64,000 nucleotides of DNA from Candidatus Dormiibacterota bacterium (GTDB lineage Bacteria; Chloroflexota; Dormibacteria; Aeolococcales; Aeolococcaceae), in contig JAFARE010000002.1 in NCBI GenBank assembly GCA_019245575.1, positions 1 through 64,000 on the forward strand, given 5' to 3'. Within the stretch, counting starts at the first letter, position 1. Each line of letters opens with the position of its first letter. The notes beneath the pieces are model-generated. The model was given only the letters and a program-made list of their open reading frames with translations, did no database searches and was not told where the DNA came from. Positions 16,924 to 25,900 of this stretch are shown one piece after another. A program made the translations under genes and the position numbers.

Positions 16924-17235
16924 TCAGCTGGCGAGGCGGGACATGCCCGCTGGGACGTCTTCACGGTGCCGGCAGAGTTCTGCCAGCTGGGCTTCGGGGT
17001 CGTACTGTGGCGCTTGCAGCGCGAATGTGAGCTGATGCGCGAGCGTGAGCGGCCGCGCGCTGGCGCGCCGTGTCTGAAGGCGCAAGCGCGCGAGGCGCTC
17101 CGGGTCGACGTTGCAGCAGCGAATGCTGCAGTACTTCGCTGTCGGCTTCTTCACCGTTGCGCCGCACCCGCGGCGCGCACACACACGCTGCACTCTGCTG
17201 TCGTTGCTCCCTCGGTCCGCCCCTGCTCCCTCCAT
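16924..17235 (-). CDS. Small zinc-finger-like hypothetical protein
   Basis: Not recognised as a named family. The product of up to 103 residues has a C19-x4-C24-x11-C36-x3-C40 pattern (CARRGCG ... KYCSIRCC), like the short zinc-binding module of MYND- or HNH-associated small proteins. An arginine-rich helix follows. A TTGACA/TACACT promoter with 19-bp spacing ends 10 nt before ATG 17235, so either that ATG is used nearly leaderless or an internal GTG at the start of MQRVCARRGC is used. It lies 63 bp upstream of thrS in the same orientation. Confidence 0.55.
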   Translation of the reverse strand: MEGAGADRGSNDSRVQRVCARRGCGATVKKPTAKYCSIRCCNVDPERLARLRLQTRRASARPLTLAHQLTFALQAPQYDPEAQLAELCRHREDVPAGMSRLAS

Positions 17236-17245
17236 CGCAACGCGC

Positions 17246-17276
17246 AGTGTACGCCGCCGCCGCGCGTGGATGTCAA
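17246..17276 (-). promoter_or_regulatory. Promoter of the small zinc-finger gene
   Basis: Perfect -35 TTGACA (17276-17271) and -10 TACACT (17251-17246) on the minus strand with 19-bp spacing. Transcription would begin near 17239, a few bases before ATG 17235. The spacing is longer than the optimal 17. Confidence 0.5.
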
Positions 17277-17521
17277 CACTTTCTTAATCGCAAACACACT
17301 TCTGCACAACTCGCGCCGGTGTTGCGCTGGCGGCGTGTTCGTCGAGCGCACAACAGCGCCCATGTGCGTTGTGTGGACAAGTGGGGCCGTGCAGTTCACG
17401 CGCGACGCTGATCGCTGTGCGCAACCGGTGCGGAACGCGTGCGGTGCGCGGCGATCGGCGCAGCGCAACCGCGGGGCGCGACATCCGTCCTGCCGCGAGC
17501 CAGCCTTAAGTACCCCAGTCA

Positions 17522-17547
17522 TATAATCTGTCAGGCTCGCTGTCAGG
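17522..17547 (+). promoter_or_regulatory. -10 box and CTGTCAGG direct repeats upstream of the GH8 gene
   Basis: A consensus TATAAT (17522-17527) lacks an obvious -35, which suggests activator dependence. Immediately downstream CTGTCAGG is repeated at 17528-17535 and 17540-17547, a 12-bp period spanning the expected start point. This could be an operator. The leader to the GH8 ATG is about 60 nt. Confidence 0.35.
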
Positions 17548-17596
17548 TTGGGGTTCAGTTGAAGCGCTCGCCGGCCTGCCGCGATGCTCCGTTTCA

Positions 17597-18784
17597 ATGA
17601 ATGCTCGTTCCGCTTTCATGCTTGCGGCTGCAGCCGCCGCCGTCTCCGGCTGCGGTGCGACTGCTCACGCGCCCGTCGTGAGCAGCGCGCGCGCGCCGGC
17701 CAGAACCGGCGCGCCCACCGACAGCGCCGCAACCGACGCGCTCAAGGCCACGTGGCGCAGCTATGCCGGCGCATTCATCCAGGGCGGACGCGTGGTCGAC
17801 CCGCGAAGCAACAACGACACCACGTCGGAGGGGCAGTCGTACGCGATGCTGCGAGCGGCGTGGATGTCCGACCGCAGCACCTTCGACTCCGTGTGGCAGT
17901 GGACGCGCGATCACCTCTGGGACCCGGGTGCGCACCGTTTTGGCTGGCACTGGGGTGCGACCGCGGGCTCATTGCTCAGCCATGACAGCGCCAGTGACGC
18001 CGACGAGGACATCGCGCTGGCCCTCCTCTTCGCCGCCCACCGCTGGAGCGACTCGTCATACACCGACTGGGCGCGTCGCGTGCTCGATGGGATATGGCAG
18101 AACGACGTCGCATCGCTCAACGGCACGCCCTACCTGGTTGCCGGCAACTGGGCCGGATCCAACGCCGCCGGGCTCGTGCTGAACCCGTCGTACTTCGCGC
18201 CCTACGCCTACCGCGTCTTCGCCCAGGCCGACAGCGCCCATCCCTGGCTGTCGCTGGTGGGCAGCTCGTACTCGGCGCTCAACGCGTGCTCGCAGGCGGC
18301 GCTGCAGGCGCCGCAGAGCGCCGGCCTGCCGCCCAACTGGTGCGTGCTCAGCTCCGGCGGACGCGCCGGCTCCTTCACCGAGAAGAGCGATGGGGACGAC
18401 TACGGCTACGACGCGTTTCGTGTCATGTGGCGAGTGGCGCTCGACCTGCAGTGGTCCGGATCTTCAGCAGCGCGCGCCTACCTGACGACGCAGCAGTTTC
18501 TGCGCAGCCAGTGGCAGCAGCACGGGACGCTGAGCCCGATCTACGGCCACGACGGATCCGTGCGGGCGAACTACGACGACGTCACCGTCGCAGGCGGGGA
18601 CATCGGCGCCTTCATCACCGATCCGGCTGCCACCGGCGCTGTCGCCGCGCATCTGATGTCCAGCCTGACCACGGCCGGAAGCAGCGCGTATTGGGCACAA
18701 TCCGACAATTACTATGCGCAGAACTGGGTGTGGTTCGGCATCGCGCTTGCGAATGGGACGCTCGTGAACATGGCGACGCAGTGA
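17597..18784 (+). CDS. Glycoside hydrolase family 8 lipoprotein (endoglucanase-like)
   Basis: GH8 enzymes cleave beta-1,4-glucans such as cellulose, or chitosan and xylan. The 395-residue protein starts with a lipoprotein signal (lipobox AVSGC, acylated C19), so it should be anchored on the outer face of the membrane. The catalytic acid is likely E78 in TTSEGQSYAML, the same motif as in BcsZ-type endoglucanases; a second acidic site lies in DADEDIALALLFA and DYGYDAFRVMWR. No cellulose synthase gene is nearby, so a role in cellulose secretion is not supported here. The downstream glycosyltransferase starts inside its stop codon (GTGA), so the two are coupled. Confidence 0.85.
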   Translation: MNARSAFMLAAAAAAVSGCGATAHAPVVSSARAPARTGAPTDSAATDALKATWRSYAGAFIQGGRVVDPRSNNDTTSEGQSYAMLRAAWMSDRSTFDSVWQWTRDHLWDPGAHRFGWHWGATAGSLLSHDSASDADEDIALALLFAAHRWSDSSYTDWARRVLDGIWQNDVASLNGTPYLVAGNWAGSNAAGLVLNPSYFAPYAYRVFAQADSAHPWLSLVGSSYSALNACSQAALQAPQSAGLPPNWCVLSSGGRAGSFTEKSDGDDYGYDAFRVMWRVALDLQWSGSSAARAYLTTQQFLRSQWQQHGTLSPIYGHDGSVRANYDDVTVAGGDIGAFITDPAATGAVAAHLMSSLTTAGSSAYWAQSDNYYAQNWVWFGIALANGTLVNMATQ

Positions 18785-20256
18785 CGGACGCGGTCGCCGG
18801 CGAGCCCGGCGAGGTCGCGGGCGCGGAGGGGGTGGATCTGCCTCCGATTGTCGACGTCGAGCTCGGCACCCTTCCCCTGGAGCGCTTCGCCGAGGTGCTC
18901 ACCGATGAGGAGGCGGATGCGCTGCGAGCGGACGCGCGCGTTGCTCGCGAGACGTTCTCCGGCCGCATCGTGTGGAACGTCAACTCGACGGCCACCGGCG
19001 GCGGCGTGGCGGAGATGCTGCAGTCCCTCGTGCCGTACGCGCGCGGTGCCGGAGTCGACGCGCGCTGGAGCGTGATCCAGGGTGACGAGGATTTCTTCGC
19101 CATCACCAAGCGGTTGCACAACCGCCTGCACGGGTCGCCCGGCGACGGAGGCGAGCTCGACGCCGCTGCCAGGACCCACTACGAAGCGGTGCTCGAGGTC
19201 AACGCCGCGCGGCTGATCGAGCGCCTCCAGCCGCACGACATCGTCACGCTGCACGACCCCCAGACCGCCGGGCTCGTGCCGCTGCTGCAGGCGCGCGGCA
19301 ATGTCGTCCTGTGGCGCTGCCATGTCGGCGTCGACACCCCGGACGAAGTCGTCCGCTCAGCCTGGTCATTCCTCTTGCCGTACGTGCGCGGCGCCGACGC
19401 GTGCATCTTCTCCACCCGCGGCTTCGTGTGGGAAGGGCTCGAGGACGTGCGCCTGGCGATCATCCCGCCGTCGATCGATCCCTTCGCGGTGAAGAACTAC
19501 GAGATCAAGCCGGACGCGGTGTCCGCCATCCTCAGCGCGGCCGGCATCGAGGACAACGGCGCGAGCTCGGAGCCCTCGTTCACTCGCATGGACGGAACGG
19601 CCGGGACTGTGGCGCACCAAGCCGAGATCACGGAGTCCGGCCGGCTCGACGCGCAAACGCCGATCGTGGTGCAGGTGAGCCGCTGGGACCGGCTCAAGGA
19701 CCCCTTGGGGGTGCTGAGCGGATTCACGGAGCACGTCCTTCCGCGCAGCGATGCGCACCTCGTGCTGGCCGGGCCGTCCGTCACGCACGTCGCCGATGAC
19801 CCCGAGGGACTGCGCGCGTGCAGCGAGGTGCAGACGGCATGGCACGCGCTGCCCGCCGATGCGGCCGCGCGCGTGCACCTGGTCACGCTGCCCATGGACG
19901 ACCTCGAGGAGAACGCCGTCCTGGTCAACGCGCTGCAGCGCAGAGCAGCAGTGGTGGTGCAGAAGAGCCTGGCGGAGGGCTTCGGGCTCACGGTGGCCGA
20001 GGCGATGTGGAAGACGCGCCCAGTGGTTGCCAGCGCGCTCGGCGGCATCCGCGACCAGATCGAGGACGGAGAGACGGGGTTGCTCGTCGATCCTCGCGAT
20101 CTCGCCGGGTTCGGCGACGCGGTCCTCAAGCTGCTCGGCGACCCCGACGCGGCGGAGCGGATGGGCGCCGCCGCGCACGAGCGCATCCGCACGCAGTTCC
20201 TGGGCTCACGGCACCTGGGCCAGTACCTTCGGCTGATCAGCGACCTGATGCGCTGA
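18781..20256 (+). CDS. GT4 glycosyltransferase, trehalose synthase (TreT)-like
   Basis: TreT enzymes make trehalose from NDP-glucose and glucose. The 491-residue protein has the TreT-like N-terminal block NSTATGGGVAEMLQSLVPYA (about 80-99), a WSVIQGDEDFF stretch, a HDPQTAGL motif and the GT-B donor site QKSLAEGFGLTVAEAMWK, with RPVVASALGGIRDQI after it. The start is GTG 18781, overlapping the GH8 stop; a longer upstream frame lies antiphase within GH8 and is rejected. The product has no signal peptide, so it is cytoplasmic. Trehalose synthesis is the best guess; another glucosyl acceptor is possible. Confidence 0.75.
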   Translation: MTDAVAGEPGEVAGAEGVDLPPIVDVELGTLPLERFAEVLTDEEADALRADARVARETFSGRIVWNVNSTATGGGVAEMLQSLVPYARGAGVDARWSVIQGDEDFFAITKRLHNRLHGSPGDGGELDAAARTHYEAVLEVNAARLIERLQPHDIVTLHDPQTAGLVPLLQARGNVVLWRCHVGVDTPDEVVRSAWSFLLPYVRGADACIFSTRGFVWEGLEDVRLAIIPPSIDPFAVKNYEIKPDAVSAILSAAGIEDNGASSEPSFTRMDGTAGTVAHQAEITESGRLDAQTPIVVQVSRWDRLKDPLGVLSGFTEHVLPRSDAHLVLAGPSVTHVADDPEGLRACSEVQTAWHALPADAAARVHLVTLPMDDLEENAVLVNALQRRAAVVVQKSLAEGFGLTVAEAMWKTRPVVASALGGIRDQIEDGETGLLVDPRDLAGFGDAVLKLLGDPDAAERMGAAAHERIRTQFLGSRHLGQYLRLISDLMR

Positions 20257-20331
20257 CAATCCGCGATCGCGTAGGCCCCGCGCAGCCGCTAATCTCTCAC
20301 CCTGCGACGGCATCACGAGGGAAGCGCCGGC

Positions 20332-21186
20332 ATGCGCATCGTCTTCTGCGGCACGCGCGGATCCACGCCCGCGCCGGGTGTGCCCTTCACGCGGTACGGC
20401 GGACAGACGTCGTGCGTAGCCGTCTTCTCAGACGACGGTGAATGCCGGCTCGTGCTCGACGCGGGGACCGGGCTGCGGCGGCTGGGAGCGGTGCTCGAGG
20501 GCCAGCCCTTTCGCGGCGCGCTGCTGCTGACCCACCTGCACTGGGACCACACGCACGGCCTGCCGTTCAGCGGCGCCGTCGACAACCCCGGCGCGCAGAC
20601 CTCGATGTACATCCCCGCGCAGCCGGGCGGCGACCCGGAGGAGATCATGGCTCGCGCGATGTCGCCGCCGCATTTCCCGATACGTCCTCGCGAGATGCGC
20701 GGTGACTGGCGCTTCCTGCACCTCGACGAAGGGTCACACGACATCGAGGGCTTCGCGGTGCTGGCCCTGGAGATTCCGCACAAGGGCGGCACAACGTACG
20801 GCTATCGCGTCTCGGACGGTCACACGGCGCTTGCGTACATGCCCGACCATGCGCCGATCGCGCTGGGCGAGGGCCGCGATGGATTCGGGCCGTACCACGA
20901 CAACGCGCTGCGACTGGTCGAGGGCGCCGACATCCTGCTGCACGACTCGCAGTACACGCGCGAGGAATTCCCCGCCCGGGCTCACTTCGGGCATTCCACC
21001 ATCGACTACGCGATCGGGCTGGGGCGCGAGGCCGGCGCGCGTCACGTCGTGCTGTTCCACCACGACCCCTCGCGCTCGGACGAGCAGCTCGACGGCATCG
21101 TCGCTGCATGGCGCGGCCACGATCCGCCGGTCAGCGCCGCCGTCGAAGGCGAGGTCATTGAGGTGGCGGAGCGGACTCCAGCGTGA
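20332..21186 (+). CDS. Metallo-beta-lactamase-fold hydrolase
   Basis: The 284-residue cytoplasmic protein has the binuclear metal motif THLHWDH (about 64-70), an early GTRGSTPAPG glycine turn typical of RNase Z/PhnP-like and cyclic-phosphodiesterase-like members, and later metal ligands in HDSQYT and FGHSTIDYA, with HHDPSRSD near the end. The substrate is unknown; a phosphodiesterase is plausible. A GAGGGA ribosome site precedes ATG 20332. Its 3' end overlaps the convergent MFS gene by 32 bp. Confidence 0.8.
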   Translation: MRIVFCGTRGSTPAPGVPFTRYGGQTSCVAVFSDDGECRLVLDAGTGLRRLGAVLEGQPFRGALLLTHLHWDHTHGLPFSGAVDNPGAQTSMYIPAQPGGDPEEIMARAMSPPHFPIRPREMRGDWRFLHLDEGSHDIEGFAVLALEIPHKGGTTYGYRVSDGHTALAYMPDHAPIALGEGRDGFGPYHDNALRLVEGADILLHDSQYTREEFPARAHFGHSTIDYAIGLGREAGARHVVLFHHDPSRSDEQLDGIVAAWRGHDPPVSAAVEGEVIEVAERTPA

Positions 21187-22924
21187 GCGACTGCGACGGG
21201 TGGGTGCGCGCCAGGCGCAGCTGCGCGCTGCCCAGCGCCGACGGGCTGAGCGTCGCAACGGTGAGCGCGTCGACGAACTCGCCGCCAGGGATCCGGTAGA
21301 GCACGCACTCGGTCGCGGCGCGCACCGTTGCCGTGCGCGGCCTGTGCCCCAGGAGGCCGATCTCACCGAAGTAATCTGGTGGGTGCAGCACGCCGAGCGT
21401 GCGCTCCGCGTCGCCTTCGCCTCGCGCCAGGATGTCGACCTCACCGGCGGTGAGCACGAAGAAGTCGTCCGCCACATCTCCCTCGCGGATGATGAGCGTC
21501 CCCGCAGCAACGCTTTCGCTCCTGGCGGCGCGGGCGAGCCGCTCCAGGGCCGCACGCGTTGCGCCGGCGAAGATGTCGAGGCCCTCGAGCATGCGCACGC
21601 GCGGCTCGATGGCGGCGAGGTCGGCGACGGCGCGCGAGTCGAGTGCGCGGATCCACGGATATGCGAGCACCGCAAGCGCCGGGATCGCGAAGCCCATGAC
21701 CAGCAGCGTGGTCGTGACGCCGATCGCGCCGAGCAGGATGGGCATGAGCAGCGCTCCCAGCGAGATGGCGGCCAGGACGAGCGCGAAGAAAACGCCGAAC
21801 ACGCGGGCGACGACGTCAGAGGGGACGAGGCGCTGCAGTGCCGTGATCGCGAGCACATCGACAACGATGGTGCCTGCGCCGCGCACCACCTCCAGCACCG
21901 CGGCCACCGCCGGGGCGTGCACCAGCGGCAGCGCTGCCGTCGGCAGGCAGTACACCGCCATGCCGGCGACGATGATCGCGCCAAGCCGGCGTGACTGCGC
22001 CACCCGGTTCATGAAGCCCGCCATGAGGATGCCGCCCACTCCCAGCGCCGCGAGCAGATATCCGTAGCCGGTGGCGCCGGTGCCGAGCAGGTTCTTGCTG
22101 ACCACGACGAACAGCACGGTGTCCGTGCCGTACACGAAGCTCGCGAGGATGCTGAAGCCGGCGAGCAGCATCACGGTGGGAGAGCTGACGAAGGCGCGAA
22201 AGCCGGCGGCCATCTGCCGGAACGGTCCGGCCGTGCCGCCCTCGGTGATGTCGCCGGGCTGGTTGCGCGTTCGCATGCGGCTCACCAGCACGGCGGAGAG
22301 CGCAAACGTCGCGGCGTTGACGGCGAAGACGACCGTGGCCGCCGACACCGCCAGCAGAATGGCGCCGATCGCCGGCCCCACGATGATCGACAGGTTCTCC
22401 ACGGCCGAGTCGATGCTGTTGGCCGCAGCCAGGTGGTCCTCCCCCACCACCGCGGGCGTCGCCGCGCGCGCTGCGGGACCGTATGACGCTGTGCTCAGCG
22501 AGGTGAGCGCCGCAAAACCGATGGCGAGCGCGATCGGACCGTTGAGCGCCGCGGTGACTGCGAGGAGCGTCTGCCAGACGAGCGCGAGCAGGTCGAGCGT
22601 GATCATGAGCCTGACGCGCTCCATGCGGTCGGCGATCAATCCCGCAAAGGGGCTCGCAATCAGCGCCGTGAGAAACCGTGTCATCGACGCCGCGGCCACC
22701 CAGCCCGGCGAGTGCGTCGCGTTGAAGACGAAGACGACCAGTCCGACGTTGTACGCCCAGGACCCGCTCATCGAGATCGTCAGGCCGCTGAAGAGCAACC
22801 GGTAGTCGCGGATGCGGAACAGCGTCCGGTAGCCGGCGCGCGCCGGGCCCGTCCTGCGCCGGCGAAGCCGTGCCAGCGGGCCGCGGCGCCGCTCGCGATC
22901 CTCCACCGTGACCTGCGCCGTCAC
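21155..22924 (-). CDS. MFS transporter fused to a cyclic-nucleotide-binding domain
   Basis: The 589-residue protein has an N-terminal basic tail, about 10-12 membrane helices of the major facilitator superfamily with the A-loop GLIADRMERVRLM, then a soluble C-terminal domain from about residue 440. That domain reads as a cNMP-binding beta-barrel: LIIREGDVADDFFVLTAG, then DYFGEIGLLGHRPRTATVRA, matching the FGExALL..RxAxV phosphate-binding cassette. GTG 22924, preceded by GGAGGGGGAG, fixes the start. The neighbouring gene encodes a nucleotide cyclase, so the transporter may be gated by its product; this is inference. Transported substrate unknown. Confidence 0.85.
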   Translation of the reverse strand: MTAQVTVEDRERRRGPLARLRRRRTGPARAGYRTLFRIRDYRLLFSGLTISMSGSWAYNVGLVVFVFNATHSPGWVAAASMTRFLTALIASPFAGLIADRMERVRLMITLDLLALVWQTLLAVTAALNGPIALAIGFAALTSLSTASYGPAARAATPAVVGEDHLAAANSIDSAVENLSIIVGPAIGAILLAVSAATVVFAVNAATFALSAVLVSRMRTRNQPGDITEGGTAGPFRQMAAGFRAFVSSPTVMLLAGFSILASFVYGTDTVLFVVVSKNLLGTGATGYGYLLAALGVGGILMAGFMNRVAQSRRLGAIIVAGMAVYCLPTAALPLVHAPAVAAVLEVVRGAGTIVVDVLAITALQRLVPSDVVARVFGVFFALVLAAISLGALLMPILLGAIGVTTTLLVMGFAIPALAVLAYPWIRALDSRAVADLAAIEPRVRMLEGLDIFAGATRAALERLARAARSESVAAGTLIIREGDVADDFFVLTAGEVDILARGEGDAERTLGVLHPPDYFGEIGLLGHRPRTATVRAATECVLYRIPGGEFVDALTVATLSPSALGSAQLRLARTHPSQSLTLESAPPPQ

Positions 22925-22946
22925 CGTCTCCCCCTCCGCACGCGAC

Positions 22947-25900
22947 TCAGGCGGGCAGCGCCGCGTGCAGCGGACCCGGCGCTGTCGTGCCGGCCGCTGA
23001 TCGTGTCCGCGCAGTGGAAGCGCGCTGCAGCCATGGCTGGGCACCGAGCTGCTGAAACGCGGCCTCGGCGTCGTCCAGCACGGCGGCGGCCTCCGCGTGA
23101 CGTCCGTGGGCGGCCAGCCACTCCGCCAGCTCGAGGCGCGTGACCGCCAGCCAGAAGGGGCGGTGCAGCTCGCCAAACGCCGCCGCGGCGCGCTTGAAGT
23201 TGTTGACAACTACGGCATCATCACCGCCGCGCTCCGCCAGCCGCGCCTCCCAGCGCTGGATGTGCGCGTCGACGCCCGGCTGGCGCCCGGGCCGGTAGTG
23301 CGTGCGCACGAGGCTGACGAGATCGCGCACCGTGTCCTCGCGGCCCAGCGCGAAGGCCGCGTCCACGGCCTGCACGAGCGCGCGGCGCGCGGGGATCGGG
23401 AAGTTGTGCTCGAGGCACATGCGCAGGGCCGGCTCCGCGGCGTCCAGCGCGTCCTGGTAGCGGCCTTCCGCATTGGCGAGCACGGCCTGCGCCGCCAGGT
23501 GGTCGCCGCGCATCTCCGTGTGCGCGCCCGCCAGACGGGGTCCGTTCTCGTCGAGCAGGCGGCGCGCCCCCGCCAGGTCGCCGCGCCACACCATCGGCCA
23601 CGTCATGTTCAGCGCGCCAGCGGGAGCGGCCAGGTAGTCCTGCACCTCGGCTGCGTCGCTTTCGATGAAGCGCTCGAAGATGGCGTCGCACTCGTCCCAC
23701 CGCCCCAGCTCGGCCAGGTCGGGCAGCCGCGCCAGTGTCGTCTCCACGATGCGGCGCCGGTCGCCGAGGCGGCGCGCCAGCGCCTCCCCGGCCTCGTACA
23801 GGGTGAGCGCCTCCTCGAGGTTCTCCTTCTCCTCCAGCGTGGCGCCGGTGTTGCCGTAGGTTGCGGCAGCCACCGTCGACAGGTCGTTGTCCTCCGCCCA
23901 GCGCACCGCGGCGCGAGCCAGGATCTCCGCCTCGTCGAGCCGCCCGCGGGCCGCAAGGATGCACGCCTTGGTGTCGAGACCGGTGCCGAACACGTCGCGC
24001 AGTCCTTCGACCTCGGCGATGGCGAGCGCGGACTCGTTGAGCTCCATCGCCCGTTCGTAGTCGCCGTCGAAATAGAGGTTGCGGCCGGCGCGGGACAGGA
24101 TGCGCGCGCGGTCCGCCTCACGGCCGGGCGCGTCCTCGGGCAGCTTGTCCATCAGCTCGAGCGCCGCCATGCTCGTCTCATATGCCTCGGTTCGCCGCCC
24201 CGATCCGCCGAAGACCATGGCCAGGTTGTTGAGCGCCCGGGCGGCGCCGTGCTGGTCGCCCGACTGCAGAAACGCCTCATGGGAGCGGTCGAAATGCGCC
24301 CGCGCCGGTTCGACGTGTCCCTCCAGCCAGGCCATGTCCCCGGCGCGCAGATGGAGCTCGCCGCGCTCGGACTCGGCGGCAAGGTCGAGGGCCTGCTCGT
24401 AGTAGTGCTGCGCCGACGATGCCGCCGCGAGCGATGCCGCGTGCTCGCCGGCTCGCACCAGGGCCTTGCAGGCGCGGTCTCGGATGGCCGGGGCGTCCAC
24501 CGCCTCGGGGTCGGCGTTCACAGCCTCGACGAGATGCGAGGCGACGACCTCGGCGACCTCCTCCTCCTCGGACCACGAGCTCTCCAGGTACGTGGCCATC
24601 GCCAGGTGACGCAGCTTGCGTTCGCGACGCGGCAGCGTGCCGTACGCCACACCGCGCACGAGGTCCTGCACGAACACGTACTGGCCGCGCTCCGGCGAGC
24701 GCGGGTCCGACTGGATCACGAGCAGGTCCTTGTTGACCAGCCTCGTGAGCGCCGCCTCGACCTCCTGCGCGGACGCGCCCGACACTGACATCAGCGAGTG
24801 CGCTGTAAAGGATTTCCCCATGACGGATGCGTCCTGCAGCAGCTGACGCTCCATCGGGGTCAGGCTGTCCAGCCGTGCGGCGATCAGCGCATGGAGGCTC
24901 TCCGGTACCTCGAGGGACTCGAGTGAGCCCTGGGTGCGGTATTTGCCGCCCTCCTCCACCAGGAGGCCGCGGTCCAGCAGCATGCGCACGGTCTCGACCG
25001 CGTACAGCGGGATGCCGGCCGCGCGCTCCCGGATGCGCGCGCTCAGGTCCGCGGGCAGCCCCGGCACCATGCCCTCGAGCAGCTGCTCCATCGAGTCGGG
25101 TGACAGGGGCTCGAGGTACAGTGAGGTCACGCCGCGCCGGCCGGACGCCCAGCCGGGGCGTCGCTCGGTGACCTCCGGCCGAGCCAGCGTGATCACGAGG
25201 ATCGGCGAGTTGCGCGACCATTCCAGCAGGTACTCGATGAAGTCGAGCAGCCCGCTGTCCGCCCACTGCAGGTCCTCGAAGACGAGCATCGTGAGGTTGG
25301 TCGCCGCCATCTTCTCGAAGAAGAAGCGCCAGGCCGCGTAGAGGTCGCGCGGGTCGCTGGCGGCGCCCTCCTCGAGTCCCACGAGGTGTGCGAGCCGCGG
25401 CTCCACCCAGCGCCGCTCCTCCTCGTCGGTGATGAACTGCGCCACCGACCTGCTCAGCTTCTGGCGCGCCGACTCCTTGGACTCGTTCTCCACGATCCCC
25501 GCGCGCATGCGCAGCATCTCGTTGAGCGCCCAGTACGCGACGCCCTCGCCGTAGGCGAGGCACCGGCCGCGGTGCCACCAGATGGGATCGGTGAGGCCGT
25601 CGATGTACTTCTCGAACTCCCACGCGAGCCGTGATTTGCCCACGCCGCCCACGCCCACTATCGAGAGCAGGCGAGCCTTGCCCTCCTCCTCCGTCCCGTG
25701 CAGGTACTCCTTGAGCATGCGCAGCTCGCGCTCGCGGCCCACGAACGGCGGCTCGAGTCCGGTTGGCCGCATGACACCGCCGCGCCCCGCCACGACGCGC
25801 ATCGCGCGCCACAGGCGCAGCGGCTCGCTGATGCCCTTGAGCTCGTGCGTGCCGGCGTCTTCGTAGACCACGGCCGCCTCGGTGGCCTCGCGCGTCGCGT

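Larger units (their letters stand above)
17236..17596. other. Divergent intergenic region with two promoters
   Basis: This 361-bp gap separates the minus-strand zinc-finger gene from the plus-strand GH8 gene. It holds a leftward promoter (17246-17276) and a rightward TATAAT box (17522-17527). The stretch around 17270-17310 is clearly more AT-rich than its surroundings. The central part (about 17320-17500) is GC-rich, with many GCGCA/TGCGC words but no ORF I can support. Confidence 0.5.
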
